From Desulfofundulus salinus (GTDB taxonomy: Bacteria; Bacillota; Desulfotomaculia; Desulfotomaculales; Desulfovirgulaceae), in assembly GCF_003627965.1 (NCBI RefSeq), contig NZ_RBWE01000001.1, positions 519,195 to 583,194 on the forward strand: a stretch of 64,000 nt of DNA. The letters are read 5' to 3'. This document shows positions 34,069-40,542 of the stretch, one piece after another. The notes under the pieces were generated by a model. It made no database searches and was not told the DNA's origin. It saw only the letters and a program-made list of their open reading frames with translations. Position 1 is the stretch's first letter. Every line of letters begins with the position of its first letter. Position numbers and translations under genes: made by a program.

Positions 34069-35340
34069 ATGCAACGGTGTCTTGAATGCGCAAAGAAAGA
34101 ACCGGACCGTCCTTGTGTGGAGTGCCAGTATTTTGTCCAGCTAAGCCCCCTTCGGCGGGTGCCTTCGCCGCCTGTCCGGGTGTTACTGGAAGATGAGCAT
34201 GGCAGGCAGTATCCGGCTCGCATCCTGGTGTTAAATACCACGGAGTTTGGGCTGGAAACGGAAGCTCCTGTTCCGGGGCGGTATGTAATCAGGCTGCAGG
34301 AAAACTTGTGGGTCGAGGTGGCCGGGGTACCGTTCAAAGGGAAAAATAACGTCCACGTTTTTGATATCCTGTGTGTCCACCGGAAGCAGGGGACTGCCCG
34401 TCGTCTTAGCAGGGAGGAGTATCAGTTGCTGGCCGGAAGCGCCGGCGAGCTAATACAGGAGATTTCCCGGCACTTGCCGGAGCACCTTCAGGACCTGGTC
34501 AGGGAGAAACTGCTGGCTGAGGTGGAGAAATCCGAACTAATTAACGCTCTCAGGGTGGGGAAGGTGATGAAATATGAAGGAGGGCGCTTCCGCTACCTTT
34601 CGGGCCAGGCTGACCTGGACCTGCCTATGGAAGAAGCGGAAAAACTGATGCGCCAGGCTATCCGCCAGGCCGAACACCGCCGCGAGGTGATCATTAGCGC
34701 TGACGGGCAAAAGGTGTTTGACCTTCACGGCGTGCCCTTCGACCACAGGAGCGGTGGACTGCTGGCCTTTGACATCACCGAGGTGATTGAAAAGGAGAGA
34801 AAGATGCACCAGCAGGAGATGCAGGCTTACCGGGAGGCCATAGCGGCGGTAACGGGGGGCCGGTTATACCTGGTGAATAGTGGAGAAATGGAAAAAGTGA
34901 TCTCAGAAGGGACGGAACTGGCCAGGGGTGAGGTCCGGCAGACCCATGACATTCCGGAAGCCCGCCGGGCAATGCGGGAAGCCTTGCCTGTTCTCGACAG
35001 CCGCAGGCAGCATGCGATTGCCTTGTGCTTGACAGAGGCGCTGGCCAATGCTCTCAAACATGCAGGGGGCGGTTGCTGGCAAGCCAGGCAGTCAGGGGAC
35101 ACCGTCAGGATTATCGTTCAGGACCGGGGTCCGGGAATCAAAACCAGCGAATTGGCCCGGGCAACGCTGATGCAACATTATTCAACCAAGAATTCCCTGG
35201 GGTGTGGATTTACCCTGATGCTCTACTATGCGGACCACCTCTACCTTAATACAGGACCGTCAGGTACCGCCCTGGCCCTGGACTTTGGCGTTGTGCCTGC
35301 AGGTAGGTTAAAACCGGACAAGACCAATGAAAGAGGGTGA
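34069..35340 (+). CDS. RsbW-type serine kinase with PAS-like and N-terminal regulatory domains
   Basis: 423-aa soluble protein. N-terminus CLEC...CVEC gives four cysteines (residues 4, 7, 16, 19), a probable zinc ribbon; residues 35-110 (PARILVLNTTEFGLETEAPVPG) form a beta-rich domain faintly like PilZ. A PAS-like domain follows (about 150-255), then a coiled segment and an HATPase_c domain (ALCLTEALANALKHAGGG N box, VQDRGPGIK, GCGFTLML). The ATPase is of the anti-sigma-factor kinase type and lacks HisKA, so it should phosphorylate STAS proteins. ATG 34069 follows GGGTGG. First gene of the operon; overlaps the STAS gene. Confidence 0.82.
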   Translation: MQRCLECAKKEPDRPCVECQYFVQLSPLRRVPSPPVRVLLEDEHGRQYPARILVLNTTEFGLETEAPVPGRYVIRLQENLWVEVAGVPFKGKNNVHVFDILCVHRKQGTARRLSREEYQLLAGSAGELIQEISRHLPEHLQDLVREKLLAEVEKSELINALRVGKVMKYEGGRFRYLSGQADLDLPMEEAEKLMRQAIRQAEHRREVIISADGQKVFDLHGVPFDHRSGGLLAFDITEVIEKERKMHQQEMQAYREAIAAVTGGRLYLVNSGEMEKVISEGTELARGEVRQTHDIPEARRAMREALPVLDSRRQHAIALCLTEALANALKHAGGGCWQARQSGDTVRIIVQDRGPGIKTSELARATLMQHYSTKNSLGCGFTLMLYYADHLYLNTGPSGTALALDFGVVPAGRLKPDKTNERG

Positions 35341-35666
35341 TTTTGTTGCTGAAAGTGGATGTTTACGTTGACCGGGGGGTGTGCCGGGTAGTGCTGAACG
35401 GTGAATTGGACGTGGAAACGGTAGCACAATTGCAAGAAGTTGTTGGGAAGGTGGAGGAACACACACTGGAAGTTGACCTCTCGGGCGTTTCTTTCGTTGA
35501 TTCCACCGGTTTGAAAAGTTTGCTGGACATTAGCAACGACTGGCGGCAAAAAGGAGGCCAGATGCTGATTTTGAGGCCGCAACCTGATGTGGCGGAGGTG
35601 ATGCGGCTGGTAGGGCTGGACAGGCTCCTGGCGCAAAACACCGCTCCGGGCGGAGAAGAGAGGTAG
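35337..35666 (+). CDS. STAS-domain anti-sigma-factor antagonist, copy 1
   Basis: About 107 aa, the size of SpoIIAA/RsbV. NGELDVETVAQLQEVV and the phospho-acceptor loop FVDSTGLKSL (Ser in DST) are typical. The frame opens at GTG 35337 inside the previous stop; the AAGAGGG site at 35331 better fits TTG 35343 or 35346 (start LKVDVYVDRG). Expected substrate of the kinase upstream and of the phosphatase eight bases downstream. Confidence 0.88.
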   Translation: MILLLKVDVYVDRGVCRVVLNGELDVETVAQLQEVVGKVEEHTLEVDLSGVSFVDSTGLKSLLDISNDWRQKGGQMLILRPQPDVAEVMRLVGLDRLLAQNTAPGGEER

Positions 35667-35673
35667 GAGCAGG

Positions 35674-36399
35674 ATGGGAGAAGTGATTACAGGGAATGGA
35701 AAAATACTAAGGGCTTACGGGTTGGAAGTTAGTGGGTGTAGCCTGCCTGCCGAACAGGTCGGGGGAGATTTTTTTGAGTTTATTTCCTGCGACGAGAGAA
35801 CCGTATTTACCGTCATCGGAGACGTAATGGGTAAAGGATTCCATGCGGCCCGGCTGATGGAAACAATCCGCCATATGCTCCGGGAGTGTATCAGGATTAA
35901 TCCCCATCCTCTGGAGGTGGTGCGCCGGTTAAACAGGGTGGGAGGGGATGAACTGCGGAAATGCGGGGCTTTTGCCACCCTATGCCTGCTGTGTTACGAC
36001 GGGATAGCTGGACGACTCACCTGTGTCAATGCAGGGCACCACCCTCCCCTCCTTCTATCTGACGGCAAGGTGAAAGTGGCCCGGTGCCGGGGAGTCGCCC
36101 TGGGCCTGCTGGAAGATTACCTTGGGTCAGGGGAGGAGGAATTTTTTCTTGCCGACGGAGATGCGGTGGTGCTGTATACCGATGGACTTGTGGAGGCCTG
36201 TGGACCGGGCGAGCAAAGGTACGGGCAGGAACGATTGAAGGAGATAGTTCGCCTTCAGAATGGTGCTGATGCAGACAGGATGAGACAAAACATTTTATCT
36301 GACCTGGAGACATTTACCCGCGGTTTTTCCCAAAAGGATGACGTGACACTGGTTGTTATGAAGGTGACGGGAAAGGCAGGTGAAAGGGGTGGAAATTAG
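35674..36399 (+). CDS. SpoIIE/RsbU-type PP2C serine phosphatase
   Basis: 241 aa, just the catalytic domain. Metal-binding motifs GGDFFEF, GDVMGKG, NAGHHPPLLL, YTDGLVEA and KDDVTLVV are intact, so it should dephosphorylate phospho-STAS proteins. No sensory domain or transmembrane segment is attached; regulation must come from expression level or partners. AGGAG precedes ATG 35674. Overlaps the next STAS gene by 20 bases. Confidence 0.92.
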   Translation: MGEVITGNGKILRAYGLEVSGCSLPAEQVGGDFFEFISCDERTVFTVIGDVMGKGFHAARLMETIRHMLRECIRINPHPLEVVRRLNRVGGDELRKCGAFATLCLLCYDGIAGRLTCVNAGHHPPLLLSDGKVKVARCRGVALGLLEDYLGSGEEEFFLADGDAVVLYTDGLVEACGPGEQRYGQERLKEIVRLQNGADADRMRQNILSDLETFTRGFSQKDDVTLVVMKVTGKAGERGGN

Positions 36400-36700
36400 A
36401 GTCCAGCAAAAGGAAGGGATGGCGATCCTGGAGGTGGAGGGCGAACTGGATTTCAGCAATGTGGAGCAGTTGCAACAGGAAATTCAGCGACGGACGGAAG
36501 AAGTGGTGGAGATAGATCTGCAGGGACTCCGGTTCATAGACTCTTCCGGGGTGGGGATGCTTCTGAGTCAGGTCAGACACCTGTACAAGCAGGGGCGTAC
36601 CTTGAGAATTGTTCGTATCCCCGATTTTATTCGAGAAGACCTGGATGTAATAGGTTTTTTTCAAGTACTGGAAGCTCTTAAGACAAATCCCAACGCTTAG
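36380..36700 (+). CDS. STAS-domain protein, copy 2
   Basis: 106 aa. VEGELDFSNVEQLQQEI and the acceptor loop FIDSSGVGML; only moderately like the first STAS protein, so the two probably have separate partners. GTG 36380 (after GGAAAGGCAG) or GTG 36389. Translationally coupled to the phosphatase. Followed 17 bases on by FapA. Confidence 0.88.
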   Translation: MKGVEIRVQQKEGMAILEVEGELDFSNVEQLQQEIQRRTEEVVEIDLQGLRFIDSSGVGMLLSQVRHLYKQGRTLRIVRIPDFIREDLDVIGFFQVLEALKTNPNA

Positions 36701-36717
36701 CAGGAGGTGGGTTCCTT

Positions 36718-38595
36718 ATGAAATATAAAGAAACTATCCGGGGCTCCCCCGCAGCAACAGCGAGTACAGTGGACAATGCTTTTCCGGATGGAGAATCGGT
36801 GGGTCCATATGCTTTTGTGAAACAGGGGCGCCTTGTTGTATGGCACCGGCCGGAGGGACCTTACCCGGTGGTGGTACCTTGTCCGGGGGTAAGGCTGATT
36901 GTTAACGGCCGGGAGTGCACTCAACCCACCCCCGTATCCATGAAGGATACGGTGCGGGTGGAAACGGTGGAAGAGCGTAGAGAAGGGAGCTGGTCTGTAT
37001 CCGTTTCTTCCGATGGTCTACAAGCGATATTGCGAACGCGCCCTGCGGTGGTAGTTCACCGGGAACTGCCGGATCTCCCGCCTGCCAGGGTACTGCAACT
37101 GAAGGTAGTGGAACGGGAAGAACGTTTTCCCCCACTCACATGGGACGAACTATTGCGGGAGTTGTCCCGGCTGGGAATTAACTATGGCGTAGACTGGGAA
37201 GCTTGCTTTCGTGTTACATCCTGCGCTGAAGAGGAGGTGGTTATCGCCCGGGGTATTCCTGCGGAACCGGGAAAAGACAGCCGGGTAGAATTGCTTTTTT
37301 CTTCTAATTCCAAGGTACCGGTACCGGCGGGGGAAAACGAAGCGGTGGATTTCCGGGAACGCTATGTTTTTACTTCGGTGGAGGCGGGAGACGTCCTGGC
37401 TGTCAAACACCCGCCTGAGCCGGGTCGTCCCGGCACCAGCGTCAAGGGTGAGGTAATTGTGCCGCCGTCGCCCCGGGACTTCATCCTTTCGGTAGGCGAA
37501 GGGGCGGTGCTTACCAGGGATGGTGATCGGGCCGTAGCGGCCCGGCCTGGACGTCCTGTGGCCTCCCGCTGGCGCAACTTAGTAAAGGTAAGTGTGTTAC
37601 CTGAGCTGGTGCATGATGGTGACGTAGACCTTGCTTCAGGTAACATTGTCTTTAAAGGAGATATCCTGATTGCCGGTAATGTGGCAGAAGGGATGGTGGT
37701 AGAAGCGGGCGGGAATGTCAGGGTGGGAGGGTTGGTCTCCGGCGCGAGGGTTCAGGCCACGGGTTCCGTCCTGGTTGGGAGGAATATCCTCTCATCAATA
37801 GTGATTGCTGGAGGAGCCCCTGCTTTCCTGCAAATAATGCTGCCACAGGTTCATACCCTGGCGGCTGGTTTGCAGGAGATGACCATGGCTATCCGGCAGT
37901 TACTGGGTCACCCGGCGTTCAAGCAGGGCGATCTTAAACGCGGTATCGGCCCCCTGGTAAAGTTGCTCTTGGAGGGGAAGTTTCGCCACCTTCCCGCTGC
38001 CGCAAGTACTTTCAAGAAGCAGGTTGAAACCATGCCCCCGGGAATGGTCGCTGAAGGCCTGGAAGAGTTTATCCGGGAAATCGAACGGGCGCTGGTTCGT
38101 TCTCCTCTGGCCGTGCGTGACCTCCGGGAGATCGAAACATTGGCCCGACGAGCCGGGGAATGGGAACAGGCCTTTGCGTCCCCGCCGTCTGCAGAAAGTG
38201 ATGTGGTGGCGTCAAGCGTCCACAATTCTACCGTTGTAGCTACCGGCGATGTCCTGGTGGTGGGGAGTGGTTGTTATAATTCCCGGATCCAGGCTGGTAA
38301 GAAAGTGACTGTATCCGGGGTATTTCGTGGTGGCGAGATACAGGCTGGCGGGGATGTGCATGTGGGAGAGTTGGGGTCCAGAGGTGGGGCCACTACGAGG
38401 GTGGTGACTGGCCCGGCAGCCGTGGTAACCGTAGGATATGCCTTTGAGAACGCTTCTATAGTGGTGGGCGGCCGGGTTTATCGTTTTGATAGGGAGGAAA
38501 AAGGCATCCGCCTCTGGTTGGATAAAGAAGGGAACCTCAGGTCCAAAGGAATTCCAGCTTGGGAAATTGCAGATCTGCCGCAAAACCGTCGCTGA
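36718..38595 (+). CDS. fapA: FapA-family (DUF342) polymer-forming protein
   Basis: 625 aa. An N-terminal region (1-120) unlike the rest, then the DUF342 core: PAEPGKDSRVELLFS, FTSVEAGDVLAVKHPPEPGRPGTSV, and a right-handed beta-helix of short repeats (GDVDLASGNIVFKGDILIAGN, VVEAGGNVRVGGLVSGARVQ, SVLVGRNILSS), a coiled central part (about 385-475), and a second set of beta repeats to the end. FapA acts on polar/flagellar protein localisation and histidine-kinase control in Vibrio; in Firmicutes the role is not settled. AGGAGG before ATG. Here it is the last gene of a partner-switching operon. Confidence 0.87.
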   Translation: MKYKETIRGSPAATASTVDNAFPDGESVGPYAFVKQGRLVVWHRPEGPYPVVVPCPGVRLIVNGRECTQPTPVSMKDTVRVETVEERREGSWSVSVSSDGLQAILRTRPAVVVHRELPDLPPARVLQLKVVEREERFPPLTWDELLRELSRLGINYGVDWEACFRVTSCAEEEVVIARGIPAEPGKDSRVELLFSSNSKVPVPAGENEAVDFRERYVFTSVEAGDVLAVKHPPEPGRPGTSVKGEVIVPPSPRDFILSVGEGAVLTRDGDRAVAARPGRPVASRWRNLVKVSVLPELVHDGDVDLASGNIVFKGDILIAGNVAEGMVVEAGGNVRVGGLVSGARVQATGSVLVGRNILSSIVIAGGAPAFLQIMLPQVHTLAAGLQEMTMAIRQLLGHPAFKQGDLKRGIGPLVKLLLEGKFRHLPAAASTFKKQVETMPPGMVAEGLEEFIREIERALVRSPLAVRDLREIETLARRAGEWEQAFASPPSAESDVVASSVHNSTVVATGDVLVVGSGCYNSRIQAGKKVTVSGVFRGGEIQAGGDVHVGELGSRGGATTRVVTGPAAVVTVGYAFENASIVVGGRVYRFDREEKGIRLWLDKEGNLRSKGIPAWEIADLPQNRR

Positions 38596-38664
38596 TTCTG
38601 CTGGATTACTGGCAAGAACGCCACGAAGATCTACAAACGCCATAGAAACAAATGGCATTAGCAG

Positions 38665-38706
38665 AAAGCCGGGCGCCATTTTTTTGCGCCCGGCCTGAAG
38701 GTTTTT
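38665..38706. terminator. Bidirectional terminator between fapA and the yjcZ-like gene
   Basis: GCCGGGCGC / GCGCCCGGC 9-bp stem (38668-38694) with T-rich tails on both sides (GGTTTTT on plus, TTTCT on minus). Confidence 0.75.
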
Positions 38707-38815
38707 ACTGGGCCTGGTAGGGGAAGAAGCCCTTGCCGAAGAACAGCAGGATCAGAATCAAGAAGAGAATGAAGGAGAAGTGGCCGTAGTAGTAGTAGCC
38801 GGGATCAGGAGCCAT
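38705..38815 (-). CDS. YjcZ-like 36-residue hydrophobic sporulation protein
   Basis: Too short for automated calling, but well supported: ATG at 38815 sits seven bases from AGGAGG, and the product begins MAPDPGYYYYGH, followed by one hydrophobic helix (FSFILFLILILLFF) and a short GKGFFPYQAQ tail. Gly/Tyr-rich starts followed by a single IL-rich helix are the hallmark of the YjcZ family of small sporulation membrane proteins. The codon phase and terminator after it are consistent with a real gene. Confidence 0.75.
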   Translation of the reverse strand: MAPDPGYYYYGHFSFILFLILILLFFGKGFFPYQAQ

Positions 38816-39077
38816 ATAGTTGCCTCCTTTCTATTCTAGTATGTTGTTGGTTTCAATAATAGGGTATGAACGAAGCCTGAAAAAGGTGCAGGGCTACCAA
38901 AAAGATGGAAATTGGTTCCACCAACTTGTTTAATGGATAAGATGGGGATTCCAAAAGCTCAGTACCGTGGTATAATAAGATTGGTATATAATAGGTTAAA
39001 AAGAGAGGAAAAGCTCCGGAAGACACCCGGTCACCCCGGCAACCTGCACGGAGCGCTCATGAGGTGGTGGGGGTTCC

Positions 39078-39602
39078 TTGATATCGCGGGTGGAGTATCA
39101 TTTTTATCTTTACTTTCCGGAAGGGGCAGAGCAAATGGGTACCTATTTTGCCAGCCGCCTGCCGGGGGTAGGAAAGGTACCGTGGTTTATTTGTGAAACT
39201 CTTTCCTGTTTGTTTGATGACCTGGGAGAGATTAATCCCGACTATCCCGGTCTTAAGAAGATGTCAGAGCATTTTGTCCTCTCCATGTTCGGCAGCGATG
39301 GCCAACCGGTGGGGTTCTGCGTATTTATCCCGGAACGATTGGACTTAATTCAAATTGATATTATACTGATCAAAAAAGAGTTGCGGGGAAGGGGACTGGG
39401 CAGGTTACTGCTGGGTTACCTGGAGCAGGCGTTGGAACAGGGCACTATTTTATATGTCAGACAGGTAACCAATACAGGCAGGAAATTTTTCATCCGTTGT
39501 GGCTTTGCTCGAGATGTGCAACTATTTAAGGTATTAAGCCACAATAATCGTCTGCTCAAAGAAAAAACCTGCTATACGCCGGCCGTTTATGCCTGCGTAT
39601 AG
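39078..39602 (+). CDS. GNAT-family N-acetyltransferase
   Basis: 174 aa. The acetyl-CoA pyrophosphate loop ELRGRGLGRLLLGYLEQAL and the preceding strand IQIDIILIKK are clear; the C-terminal FIRCGFARDVQLFKVL completes the fold. TTG 39078 follows GGTGGTGGGGG; ATG 39135 with GGAAGGGG is an alternative that would drop 19 residues. The 260 bases upstream hold two TATAAT-like boxes (38971 and 38988 regions) and a CTCCG/CGGAG hairpin. Substrate unknown. Confidence 0.82.
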   Translation: MISRVEYHFYLYFPEGAEQMGTYFASRLPGVGKVPWFICETLSCLFDDLGEINPDYPGLKKMSEHFVLSMFGSDGQPVGFCVFIPERLDLIQIDIILIKKELRGRGLGRLLLGYLEQALEQGTILYVRQVTNTGRKFFIRCGFARDVQLFKVLSHNNRLLKEKTCYTPAVYACV

Positions 39603-39646
39603 TTGGCCAGTATCCGTCGCCACCATAAATTTACATCAAAATCTCC

Positions 39647-39675
39647 TTGACTTTTGGGAACGGGGTTGTTATAAT
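39647..39675 (+). promoter_or_regulatory. Promoter of the tRNA cluster
   Basis: TTGACT, 17 bases, TATAAT; 66 bases before tRNA-His. Confidence 0.85.
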
Positions 39676-39740
39676 AACAAATGCTGACGGAGCAGGGGCG
39701 TACCGGGAAAAGGTTTCGTTCCTGTGCGCAGCAGCATGTG

Positions 39741-39817
39741 GTGGATGTAGCTCAGTTGGTTAGAGCACCAGGTTGTGGCCCTGGGGGTCGTGGGTTCGAG
39801 TCCCATCTTCCACCCCA
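39741..39817 (+). tRNA. tRNA-His (GTG anticodon)
   Basis: Anticodon loop TTGTGGC, T-arm GTGGG-TTCGAGT-CCCAT, CCA encoded. The base before the gene (G39740) can serve as G-1 opposite C73, as histidine tRNAs require. One acceptor-stem mismatch. Confidence 0.95.
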
Positions 39818-39820
39818 CGC

Positions 39821-39895
39821 TGGGGCGTAGCCAAGCGGTAAGGCAGCGGGCTTTGGACCCGCCATTCGTTGGTTCGAATCCAGCCGCCCCAGCCA
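39821..39895 (+). tRNA. tRNA-Gln (TTG anticodon)
   Basis: Acceptor TGGGGCG / CGCCCCA, anticodon stem GCGGG / CCCGC with loop CTTTGGA, CCA encoded. Only three bases after tRNA-His. Confidence 0.96.
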
Positions 39896-39975
39896 AACAA
39901 GGCAGTAGTAGTTGGTCGCATGGGGCAGTTATTCTGCCAGCGGCCAACTATAATTTTATATTTACGGAATTAAGT

Positions 39976-40051
39976 GGGCCATTAGCTCAGCTGGTAGAGC
40001 ACCTGACTTTTAATCAGGGAGTCGGAGGTTCGAGTCCTCCATGGCTCACCA
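39976..40051 (+). tRNA. tRNA-Lys (TTT anticodon)
   Basis: Acceptor GGGCCAT / ATGGCTC, anticodon loop CTTTTAA, T-arm GGAGG-TTCGAGT-CCTCC, CCA encoded. Confidence 0.96.
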
Positions 40052-40059
40052 GTTTTTAT

Positions 40060-40143
40060 GCGGGCGTGGCGGAATGGCAGACGCGCCGGACTTAGGATCC
40101 GGTGGGGCAACCCGTGGGAGTTCAAGTCTCCCCGCCCGCACCA
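40060..40143 (+). tRNA. tRNA-Leu (TAG anticodon)
   Basis: Class-II tRNA of 84 bases with a long variable arm; acceptor GCGGGCG / CGCCCGC, anticodon loop CTTAGGA, CCA encoded. Last gene of the cluster. Confidence 0.96.
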
Positions 40144-40180
40144 AAAACAGAAAAATCAATGGCCTGCGTTGCTGGAATAA

Positions 40181-40220
40181 AATACCACCGGCTGCGGAAA
40201 AAGTATGGTCCGGTGGTATT
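40181..40220 (+). other. Long hairpin after the tRNA cluster
   Basis: Perfect 11-bp stem AATACCACCGG / CCGGTGGTATT, extended by partly paired GGCCTGCGT and ACGCAAGCC arms (about 40161-40237). No T-run on plus; the minus strand reads TTTTATTCC after it. Probably tRNA 3' processing or a minus-strand terminator. Confidence 0.45.
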
Positions 40221-40250
40221 AAAAAGGCACGCAAGCCACACCGGATTCAG

Positions 40251-40307
40251 CCTCCTTCGGTTACCCGTTACGTAAAAACCTGGGTAGCGAAGGAGGTTTG
40301 CTTTTTA
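40251..40307 (+). terminator. Terminator of the tRNA operon
   Basis: CCTCCTTCGGTTACCC pairs with GGGTAGCGAAGGAGG (one small internal loop), followed by TTTGCTTTTT. Confidence 0.8.
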
Positions 40308-40360
40308 TGGTGGACTGTCGATCCAGTTCCATGGCTTGCTTTCTGCAACGTAATGCTGTA

Positions 40361-40431
40361 GGATGAGTATAGTGTGCACAGCAGTGTTCGGGCAATTACC
40401 ATTATACGGGGAGTGGTGTGGATACTCATCC
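40361..40431 (+). other. 10-bp inverted repeat upstream of the HD-GYP gene
   Basis: GGATGAGTAT (40361-40370) and ATACTCATCC (40422-40431) are perfect inverted copies 51 bases apart in the 235-bp gap after the tRNA terminator. Could be an operator pair or a leader fold; no promoter is clear. Confidence 0.4.
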
Positions 40432-40542
40432 ATCCGGGGCAGGACCGGGTGGTTGATATACTCTCCCGGTTTGTTCCAATGTTTCAATCCATATCTAACG
40501 CAACACGAATTACCGAAAAGGAGGGGGTGTGGGTCCACTATC

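Noticed and set aside
39040-39056. CCCCGGCAACC upstream of the GNAT gene, as in SAM-I riboswitches
   Set aside because: The AGAGAGG element upstream matches loosely, but the P3/P4 parts and the GGTGCTAATTCC block are missing and the acetyltransferase start codon follows within 30 bases.
38912-39196. 94-codon frame overlapping the acetyltransferase
   Set aside because: Different frame from the clear GNAT protein, with no domain of its own.
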